A stretch of 42,409 nt of DNA from positions 1-42,409 of the forward strand of contig JAHZJL010000223.1 of NCBI GenBank assembly GCA_022600935.1, written 5' to 3'. The notes under the pieces are model-generated. The model was given only the letters and a program-made list of their open reading frames with translations. It did no database searches and was not told the origin of the DNA. Numbering within the stretch: the first letter of the stretch is position 1; the number at the start of each line of letters is the position of its first letter. This DNA is from Gammaproteobacteria bacterium. Its GTDB lineage: Bacteria > Pseudomonadota > Gammaproteobacteria > Methylococcales > DRLZ01. This document shows, piece by piece, positions 9,601-14,528 of the stretch. The translations under genes were made by a program, and so were the position numbers.

Positions 9601-10894
9601 AACAATTACATAAACCACCACCGCCAGACCATACACGACCGTCAAACATTAATAATGCTACCGAATGATAGTTTCTCGGTACAGCCATATCTGCAACTTG
9701 GCGCCATGAACCATCACTAGGATTCCAGATTTCCGGTGTAAAAATTGTTCCACTATCACTAAATTCAATACCAGATGTATTCCCACCAATAACCATGACT
9801 TCACCTGTCGGCAAAACCACACCATTGGCAAACTGGCGCGAGTGGTGCATAGACGTTTGCGTGGTCTGTTGTGGGGTCGCTCCATTGATATCAATGATTT
9901 TAACCTGGTTCGTACCGACAGCTGAACTTGAGCCATCGACAGCTCCGCCTGCAACGAGAATCTTACCTTCGTCGTACATCACTCCAACCGAGTATTTCGG
10001 ATACCAGGTATTTCTCGTTTGCGCATCGCTGACACTACCATTTCCATCGGTGTCAATCCAATTCATCCTCTCAGTGGGGCCAGAATGAAAAATTAAACCG
10101 TTGGGTGCGAGGTGGAGGTATGGTAACCAGTTTTGTTGATATCCAGGATAATCTAGGATTGGGCCTTGTAAATTTGCACCACTTAAAATTGACCAGCCTT
10201 GACCCGGTGTCCATAACTCGGGGTACTGGGCACCACGTTGACCGATTGCGGTAAACACCCGACCATTGGGTAACGCCAAACTACCAGCGTACCAACGCGG
10301 GTTGTTCATTTCATCGACGCGCTGCCATTGATTGGTACGATAATCAAAAATACTGGTATGAAACATTGTGGCAAGATTGCCCTGGTCACCGCCATTGACT
10401 ATAATCCGGCCATCTTCAAGCGTTGTTGGAATACCACAAAACATGGAATGATTCGCATTAGGCGTGGATATAAACTGTCCGGTTGCAGGATCCCAAACTG
10501 CACTATGGGTGAAGTTTCCACCAGTAAAAGATGTAGGATTGTTTCCACCCCATGCGACAATACGACCATCAGGAAGACTTGCAGCCGCTGCAAAAGCAAA
10601 CGACCACTGCACCACTGGCCCCCATTGACCGACAGAATTTGCTGGTCCCGAAATAGCACGGGCAACGGAGGCTGGTAATGCTAATGGCGCTTCATCTCGC
10701 TCCCGAGCTAACCGCGCTAACTTATAATCACCCTCAAGGTGACTATCGTTGCCCAAAATAGATACGTTATCTGAAAGAGAATGATCAATACCATTATGTG
10801 ACTGTACATAAGGTGAAATTGTAAAGAGCACAAAATAATAAACTATACAACGGGTAATGCATATTAAGTTATTGTTCTTTTTGATCATTGGCAT
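3611..10894 (-). CDS. Giant secreted galactose-oxidase-like / propeller / di-haem cytochrome fusion protein
   Basis: A 2427-residue exported protein. The ATG at 10894 is supported by AAGGAT about 9 nt upstream. Order of parts: hydrophobic signal segment about 10-32; galactose-oxidase-type kelch propeller and its C-terminal domain about 85-552; PA14-like 561-715; putative-Ig 719-808; MAM/CBM-like beta domain about 812-988; putative-Ig 993-1077; PKD about 1080-1165; YVTN-type propeller about 1175-1520; cytochrome c region 1540-1790 with CASCH (1568-1572) and CATCH (1698-1702); two putative-Ig domains 1800-1977; duplicated domain 1982-2155 and 2252-2427 with another Ig between. Aligned by motif to galactose oxidase, the copper and cofactor residues are C153, Y202, Y409, H410 and H493. 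The stacking Trp of galactose oxidase appears to be Arg220, so the substrate probably differs. The cytochrome part resembles the MauG / cytochrome c peroxidase superfamily (TPTLRGLWATAPYLHDGS). Inference: periplasmic or surface oxidase of alcohols, aldehydes or sugars with a built-in electron carrier. Confidence 0.85.
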   Translation of the reverse strand: MPMIKKNNNLICITRCIVYYFVLFTISPYVQSHNGIDHSLSDNVSILGNDSHLEGDYKLARLARERDEAPLALPASVARAISGPANSVGQWGPVVQWSFAFAAAASLPDGRIVAWGGNNPTSFTGGNFTHSAVWDPATGQFISTPNANHSMFCGIPTTLEDGRIIVNGGDQGNLATMFHTSIFDYRTNQWQRVDEMNNPRWYAGSLALPNGRVFTAIGQRGAQYPELWTPGQGWSILSGANLQGPILDYPGYQQNWLPYLHLAPNGLIFHSGPTERMNWIDTDGNGSVSDAQTRNTWYPKYSVGVMYDEGKILVAGGAVDGSSSAVGTNQVKIIDINGATPQQTTQTSMHHSRQFANGVVLPTGEVMVIGGNTSGIEFSDSGTIFTPEIWNPSDGSWRQVADMAVPRNYHSVALLMFDGRVWSGGGGLCNCSADHPDSQVYSPAYLFNDDGSLATRPSITSAPEEVHYGETISVAATSLIERFTMIKMSATTHNLNSDLRFLEVPFATVNNGSYSLDLHSNPDVLTPGYWMLYAIDQQGVPSVAKLLRISSFPSGAGTGEITREWWTTIAGGSVSDLTNSPNYPDNPTGSDTQNTFEAPSNLGDLYGTRMRGFIHPPLTGQYRFWIASDDGGQLLLSNSTDPAGATTVASVPTWAASREWDKLPEQQSTLITLQAGQRYYIEALQKENTGGDNLAVAWQYQDGYRSVIDGQYLSPFVSNDAPIIVDPGNQINDEGDSLSLPVIASDPDGDSLTFSASGLPAGLSINNSTGVIAGTIAAGTAGNYNVSVSISDSIANANVSFAWAVLSNGGFEVDYDFESDQGWFRNPNGDDTATTGLWERANPESTSNNGNTYQLDSTTSGQNALVTGALAGSGVGSHDIDNGKTSIRSPNIFIPLDSQATIAFSYYLAHLNNASNADYLRVTAIGNNSTILLEERGAADNDAANWSVFSGSLNSFAGQTIHLLIEAADNDSGSMVEAAIDDVVITIAENNQPPVIISPGNQTNIIGDSISLDIVASDGDGDSLVYSAINLPIGLSINSTTGIISGILTNSGSFTIELNVSDGRGGADNTSFSWTVNNPPSLVLSPILTSPQPVNSSVNYTAVTTGGLNPRYKWNFGDNSPETAFSNSTIITHSFSSPGRYIVTLIVTDDTGATEQTQFLQLIHAPLTINRAVESMSIIYQTRVGNDRIWNVNPDNASVSVFDAVTMNKVAEIAVEQNPRSLAMTTAGTVWVTNRQSASISIIDASSLSIIQTIPLPNGSRPFGIAADPSSNKMYISLESSGKLLRFDTSSSSQTAEIGVGPNPRHFSINADGSKIYVSRFITPLLPGEDGANPQVDQGGAEVVVINASNMAISGTISLLHSNRNDSENSGRGIPNYLGPMVISPDGLSAWAPSKQDNILRGTLRDSQNLTFETSVRSISSRIDLASQSEDHAARIDHDNGGVAVTGLFDKTGNHFFSVLEGSRQVAVVDNYSKAELVRFDVGRAPQGLALSADGLTLYVHNFMDRSVTVHDLSNLLTEVSLNAQNVTTLNTLNTVANEQLSAQVLTGKQHFYDARDPRLARDSYMSCASCHNDGGHDGRVWDFTQFGEGVRNTIDLNGRGGPEHGAVHWTANFDEVHDFEGQIRNFAGGTGLMTNADFNATSDPLGASKEGLSSDLDALAAYVNSLTNFETSPDRNPDGTLTTNAQAGKTVFINQACATCHSGQGFTDSVSASLHDVGTIKPASGNRIGGVLTGFDTPTLRGLWATAPYLHDGSAASLAEAVSAHVDVSVTTTELNQLVSYLRQIDQQEPAPENPSANTPPSLINPGNQSSVVGNSVTLALSANDPDGDTLVFSTTGLPTGLGIDSNTGVISGSPITSGVTTVTVTVADGNNGSDSATFSWTIDPVTQGNTPPVATNPGNQNSAIGNNVSLLISADDVDGDVLNFSANGLPAGLSIDLNSGIINGNATAIGSSNVTVTVDDGSGGSDTVSFTWTVNTDSSEVVAHYQGDYQTSTPAPGWQYLWNAQGPIGEASNYIAMLSNGSYYDSDGARGLPDATDLAYGSMKSNGGHPGRGIAQGQIDDRYVIAAFTVDRSGDYSIVQSQVTDNGCTRTGGVVEIYANNIFINQHAYGPSATSFDANIGSLVAGDTIYVGAGPNGSDGCDGFVWDYMLERSGASGNSPPILTDPGNQNDTEADTINLTLSASDQDGDTLQFSATGLPPGLSITSSGVVSGTLTTPGLYTVTINVSDGQTGNDSVSISWDVASLSGSQTVAVYQADYTSVTPAQGWSYLWNNAGPIGQASNYTALQWNGIYYDSDGVRGLPDASDLAYGSMRPTGGHAGRGVNQGQAADRFVIAAYQVSQAGNYRIVQSQATHTGCAFGNGSEVRLYVNDTFIQSQSYDRGGQTTFDGTLGTLNSGDTIYVGLGPNGKDGCDSFAWDFTIDRSN
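3614..4951 (-). repeat. Duplicated C-terminal domain of the giant protein
   Basis: Residues 1982-2155 (nt 4430-4951) and 2252-2427 (nt 3614-4141) are two copies of one domain of about 175 residues. Both contain PAxGWxYLWNxxGPIGxASNY, YYDSDGxRGLPDAxDLAYGSM, GGHxGRG, VxQSQxTxxGC and DTIYVGxGPNGxDGCDxFxWD. An Ig-like module separates them. Two Cys per copy may form a disulfide. The family is not recognised with certainty; it looks like a beta-sandwich carbohydrate-binding module. Confidence 0.75.
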
Positions 10895-11366
10895 GTGGCT
10901 TTTATCCTTAGATAATTATTATGTGAACCTGATTTCTCATGCAATAATCACACCATGATAGGTTTAACAACGTATTAGGTAATGCTTATGAGTTAAACTG
11001 TAAAAAATATAGACGCATAAAATTTTTTCAATCCTATTTAGTCTATCTGTTTTATGGCTTGATGCAGCTTATGGTCTTGTATTGCCAGCAATTAGGAAAA
11101 TATTCGCATTTAACCATCTGTTTACGGTAATAATGCAATCATTTCAATTATGTGATTAGAAAAAACTGGATAAGTGAATTTAATCAAATACAAACGTGTT
11201 TTAAGGGATAATTAGATGATAACAATTGGGAATTTATTCAAAAGATTCTCATGCTCTATGAAAACAAGAGTAATTAAGATTAACACAGTGAGAACATTAC
11301 CGAATATAACCAAGTAAGATGGAGCATCAATGTTCTCATACACTAGAGTTGATGATATAAGCCTTT

Positions 11367-11388
11367 TATTCTGACACGGTGTTAATTC
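11367..11388. repeat. 22-bp flanking repeat, copy 2
   Basis: The sequence TATTCTGACA, then CGG, then TGTTAATTC differs from the copy at 3596-3617 only at two positions in the middle. Similarity extends weakly to the left (AAnCCT in both). Same orientation. Confidence 0.5.
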
Positions 11389-11395
11389 AAATTCA

Positions 11396-11417
11396 GGGGA
11401 CACAATACGTAATTACC
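11396..11417. repeat. Possible REP-like / transposase-flank remnant
   Basis: The string GGGGACACAATACGTAATTA with its flanks resembles, from memory, a short sequence that recurs beside REP-associated tyrosine transposase (Y1_Tnp) genes in many proteobacteria. No transposase is visible here, so it would be an isolated remnant. The resemblance is recalled and not verified. Confidence 0.25.
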
Positions 11418-11557
11418 ATTGTTTTTCAGTAATTCATATTAAAACTTCAAAGCTCACAAGTATTATAAATTCAGCGTCCAGACGATGAATGAATGGAATA
11501 CTAATAAGGCGCTGGAGATTTTGTAGCTTATTTGTATTTAGTGTTTTTTAATGAAGT

Positions 11558-12010
11558 TTATTGCTCTTCGTAAACTCGATGTTTTGCCATGATGAAATCT
11601 GAGTGTGGGATATACAGCAGATTTGCAATTTTTCGAACCAGATATTCTTCCTGGGTATCCAGGTTGCCATCAATGAATGCGATTTTCCAAAGTGATTCAA
11701 TTAATTGCAGCTTTTGTTTCTGATTATATTCTTTGTTAATTAATGCTATGAAGCGGTAATCATCGGTTGCCTGTTGTCTGCTTTGCTCTGCAAGTTTGAT
11801 CAATTCACTTGCTTGTGAAGCAGTTAAGGAAAAAGTGTTTTGAACAAGCTCTAAAGTAGTGGTTTGTTCGTTATCTTCAATAATGCCGTCGATCAGCATC
11901 ATTTCCAGGAACAAGGCGGCGCAGGCTATTTGAAGTTTTTCTGTTGAAGAGTTTTCTGTAACTGATGGACTCAGGTGTTCGTCAAAGAACTTTTTTATGT
12001 GATTTAGCAT
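11558..12010 (-). CDS. TerB-like (tellurite-resistance TerB fold) protein
   Basis: A 150-residue, all-helical, soluble protein. Two internal segments carry the acidic pattern typical of the TerB-like fold: FLEMMLIDGIIEDNE in the first half and LWKIAFIDGNLDTQEEYLVR in the second half. In TerB these Asp/Glu residues line a metal-binding surface. The ATG at 12010 is chosen over the in-frame TTG at 12016; neither has a good Shine-Dalgarno sequence. The gene stands alone, with no other ter genes nearby, so tellurite resistance should not be assumed. Stand-alone TerB-like proteins of this size are common in Gammaproteobacteria and mostly uncharacterised. Confidence 0.75.
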   Translation of the reverse strand: MLNHIKKFFDEHLSPSVTENSSTEKLQIACAALFLEMMLIDGIIEDNEQTTTLELVQNTFSLTASQASELIKLAEQSRQQATDDYRFIALINKEYNQKQKLQLIESLWKIAFIDGNLDTQEEYLVRKIANLLYIPHSDFIMAKHRVYEEQ

Positions 12011-12772
12011 AATCAATATTGGAATTTGTATTTCGTATGGAAAATTTCAGTTGGATGGATAAGGCGATCTGTTTTGATGTATTGAAACAGGTGTACTTTA
12101 ATAAAAATAATAAAAAGAAAAGCGGGATTGGTCTTTGTGGACGCCTGTTTGTTGCTACCCAAGATTATCATTTGGCTGAGCGTAAAACAGGTAATTGATA
12201 GATCAAGCCGGTTTAAATTTCTGTTGGATGTGAGTTATTTTTTCTTGGATTTTACGTTTTTTGCTTGAAATTTCATAGATGTTTTGTTGATTTTATTGTT
12301 GTGGTATAGCGCATGATTGACGAAACCAGATCGTTAATCAATTCTGATTAATGTCACTGACTGCTTCGTAACGTTCTCAAAAGTGGGCTATTGAGTTCGC
12401 TCTTAATCGCTCAGCCGGGCTGTAAACAATTATTTTGTAATGCTTATTGCTTCTGTCTACTGGTCAGTCAAGCTGCTGCATCCAGTTAAACCAATGTCCA
12501 ATTGTTAAATAATGTAGCAGCTAAGTTCTATCTTAGAAAGATGGCATGAATCTGTCCCTGATGACCACTGGTTTTCGCAAATATTAGTGTTTTTGCAGAC
12601 TTGATTTATTTGCAAACAAAACACAAATGACGAGATTTTTTATACAAAAATGAATAATTATCTAAATAATTATAGAAGTATTTAGTTTAAGTAGTGCGCA
12701 TTACTCTATGATTTTATTCATAATTAGCAGACAATCCTAACTAACATATTTTTTGAAAATGTCAAGCATTAC
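12011..12772. other. Long AT-rich intergenic region before the dcw promoter
   Basis: About 760 bp without a credible gene on either strand. It contains many T- and A-runs, the paired string AATAATTAT twice near 12649-12671, and one notable stem. That stem is AGCTGCTGCAT (12471-12481) with ATGTAGCAGCT (12512-12522), 11 pairs including one G-U, around a 30-nt loop. A small CTAAG/CTTAG hairpin follows directly. No tRNA or known RNA family is recognised. Confidence 0.45.
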
Positions 12773-12777
12773 TTGAC
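12761..12777. promoter_or_regulatory. Dyad overlapping the -35 of the dcw promoter
   Basis: GTCAAG (12761-12766) and CTTGAC (12772-12777) form a perfect 6-bp inverted repeat with a 5-nt centre. Its right arm contains most of the -35 hexamer. It could be an operator, or chance in an AT-rich context. Confidence 0.35.
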
Positions 12778-12801
12778 TACAGGTGTTTAGATTTATATAG
12801 T
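12773..12801 (+). promoter_or_regulatory. Sigma70-type promoter of the dcw operon (Pmra)
   Basis: A -35 box TTGACT (12773-12778) and a -10 box TATAGT (12796-12801) are separated by exactly 17 bp. Transcription would start near 12808, about 50 nt before the mraZ start. The -35 overlaps the dyad GTCAAG-N5-CTTGAC (12761-12777). The -10 abuts the first MraZ-type box. Confidence 0.75.
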
Positions 12802-12845
12802 GGGGCTTAGTGGTGAAAAATGTTCTTAAGTGGTGTTTTTTGTTC
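12799..12845 (+). promoter_or_regulatory. MraZ-box array (candidate MraZ operator)
   Basis: TG-starting pentamers recur at exact 10-bp steps: TGGGG at 12801, TGGTG at 12811, TGTTC at 12821, TGGTG at 12831 and TGTTC at 12841. In E. coli MraZ binds TGGGN pentamers separated by 5 nt in this position. Here three boxes fit well and two are degenerate. The array spans the end of the -10 box and the untranslated leader, which suits autorepression by MraZ. Confidence 0.7.
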
Positions 12846-12859
12846 TCAGGTAGGTTGAA

Positions 12860-13315
12860 TTGTTTCGTGGTAACGCCTCGGTGGCGCTGGACAGCAAGGG
12901 ACGCATGGCGATCCCGACAAAATATCGCGACAAGCTCAAAGACGTTTGTGATGAGAGGCTTGTTGTTACGATTCACCCCAAGGACAAATGTCTGATGCTT
13001 TATCCATTGAATCAATGGGTGATTAAGGAAGAAACGTTGAACAATGTCAAAAGCCTGGATGTTAGGACTGCTAAGCTTCAACGATTTTTCCTTGGCAATG
13101 CGACTGATTGTGAAATGGATGGCCAGGGTAGGATTCTGATTCCTGAATCGCATCGAAACTATGCCGGACTGACTAAAAACCTGAGTCTGGTTGGGTTGGT
13201 CAACCGTTTCGAAATCTGGGATCGTGAGCAATGGGATACCGAAGGCGGAGTGCTCAATGAAGGCGATATTGACAATCTGGCCGACATTCCTGGCCTGGAG
13301 GAATTTACCTTTTAA
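12860..13315 (+). CDS. mraZ: Transcriptional regulator MraZ
   Basis: A 151-residue protein with two SpoVT/AbrB-like repeats typical of MraZ. The first is MFRGNASVALDSKGRMAIP near the N-terminus. The second, around residues 75-100, contains DGQGRILIP. MraZ is a ring-forming DNA-binding protein that represses the dcw operon by binding boxes in its own leader. The start is a TTG at 12860, which gives the conserved N-terminus MFRG; AGGTAGG at 12848-12854 is the ribosome binding site. The non-ATG start may keep the level low. It is the first gene of the operon, and its TAA overlaps the ATG of rsmH by one base. Confidence 0.96.
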   Translation: MFRGNASVALDSKGRMAIPTKYRDKLKDVCDERLVVTIHPKDKCLMLYPLNQWVIKEETLNNVKSLDVRTAKLQRFFLGNATDCEMDGQGRILIPESHRNYAGLTKNLSLVGLVNRFEIWDREQWDTEGGVLNEGDIDNLADIPGLEEFTF

Positions 13316-14259
13316 TGGAGGCATCGGGAAATAAGGATTTTCGCCATGCTTCTGTGTTGCTTTCAGAGTCAGTCAATGCGCTGCAAATCAGGCCGGAGGG
13401 GGTTTATGTTGATTGTACATTCGGTCGCGGCGGACACAGCGCGGCAATACTTGAGCAGTTAAATGATGCTGGCCGTTTGCTCGCGATTGATAAGGATGTG
13501 TCGGCTTTGGAGTCTGCGCAATGTCAACAATTACTAGATGATAACAGATTTCAAATAGAGCATGGCAGTTTTGCAAATCTTAAAAATTATATTGAAAAGC
13601 GCCAATGGATGGGCGGAGTTGATGGAATCTTGATGGATCTTGGTGTGTCATCTCCGCAGCTTGACAATGCCAATCGTGGCTTCAGTTTTATCCAGGACGG
13701 ACCGCTTGATTTGCGTATGGACCAGACTCAGCATCTCAGTGCTAAAGACTGGCTGGCAAAGGTTTCGGAAGACGAGTTGAAAATTGTGTTAAGAGAATTG
13801 GGTGAAGAACGTTTTGCTGGGCGCATTGCAAAAGCGATTATTGCCAGACGTGTCCAGTCGCCCATTGAAACAACTCTGCAGCTTTCAAGCCTGATTGAAG
13901 ATGTGGCTCCGGTTAGAGAGCGTAACAAGCATCCGGCAACCCGGACGTTTTTGGCGCTGCGTTTGAAAATCAATGGGGAGCTGGATGATCTGCAGAGCTG
14001 CCTGCCCCAGGCTGTTAACGCACTGTCCAATGGAGGTCGGTTAGTCGTAATTAGTTTTCATTCGCTGGAAGACCGCATTGTCAAGCGATTTATTCGTGAT
14101 CAATCCCGACCTGGCGATTGTGATTTGATGGGACGTAAAACAGATGATACAGCACCTGGTTTAAAAAAAGTCGGGAAAATCATCAAAGCTTCCAGAACAG
14201 AAATTAATGTTAATCGACGATCCAGAAGTGCTGTACTGCGAGTGGCTGAAAAATTATGA
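13315..14259 (+). CDS. rsmH: 16S rRNA m4C1402 methyltransferase RsmH (MraW)
   Basis: A 314-residue cytoplasmic enzyme that N4-methylates C1402 of 16S rRNA using S-adenosylmethionine. Visible signatures: HxSVLL at the N-terminus, the SAM-binding loop VDCTFGRGGHS (about 32-42), LAIDKD, GILMDLGVSSPQLD, a GPLDLRMD segment, and the C-terminal VVISFHSLEDRIVKRF. The length is usual for the family. It starts by TAATG overlap with mraZ, with GGAGG at 13297-13301 inside the end of mraZ. Its stop overlaps ftsL as ATGA, which suggests coupled translation. Confidence 0.97.
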   Translation: MEASGNKDFRHASVLLSESVNALQIRPEGVYVDCTFGRGGHSAAILEQLNDAGRLLAIDKDVSALESAQCQQLLDDNRFQIEHGSFANLKNYIEKRQWMGGVDGILMDLGVSSPQLDNANRGFSFIQDGPLDLRMDQTQHLSAKDWLAKVSEDELKIVLRELGEERFAGRIAKAIIARRVQSPIETTLQLSSLIEDVAPVRERNKHPATRTFLALRLKINGELDDLQSCLPQAVNALSNGGRLVVISFHSLEDRIVKRFIRDQSRPGDCDLMGRKTDDTAPGLKKVGKIIKASRTEINVNRRSRSAVLRVAEKL

Positions 14260-14528
14260 ATATCCGTTTGGTTGCCGTGTTGACATTACTGGTGTTTGGT
14301 TCTTCGCTGGGCGTTGTTTATGCCAAATTTAAATCACGAAGAATGTTCGATGAAATGCAATGGCTACGCAAACAGATACAGTCAGCAGAAACCGACTATG
14401 GCAATCTTCAGATCGAATACACCATGCTTGGTGGCAGAAACGAACTGGAGCGAAAAGCGATGAAGGAGCTTGATATGAAATATCCGGAACCAAAATCCAT
14501 CATTTATATTGGTCAACATGTTGAATAA
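14256..14528 (+). CDS. ftsL: Cell division protein FtsL
   Basis: A 90-residue bitopic inner-membrane protein. There is a very short cytoplasmic start, one membrane segment (about 5-23), then a periplasmic coiled-coil-like helix rich in Glu, Gln and Leu (about 30-75). FtsL forms the FtsQLB complex, which activates FtsWI at the septum. FtsL is poorly conserved in sequence, so the call rests on size, topology and position between rsmH and ftsI. Its start overlaps the rsmH stop (ATGA). Confidence 0.93.
   Translation: MNIRLVAVLTLLVFGSSLGVVYAKFKSRRMFDEMQWLRKQIQSAETDYGNLQIEYTMLGGRNELERKAMKELDMKYPEPKSIIYIGQHVE

Larger units (their letters stand above)
10895..11557. other. AT-rich intergenic region upstream of giant gene
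   Basis: This 663-bp stretch has no convincing gene. It must contain the promoter of the giant gene, but the many AT-rich strings near 10920-11060 do not allow one to be chosen. It holds copy 2 of the flanking repeat (11367-11388) and a REP-like GGGGACACAAT string (11396-11417). Confidence 0.5.

Noticed and set aside
11212-11403. 63-codon reverse open frame starting at GTG with a hydrophobic stretch
   Set aside because: It starts inside the REP-like string, has no ribosome binding site, lies in AT-rich DNA where such frames arise by chance, and the protein matches nothing I know.
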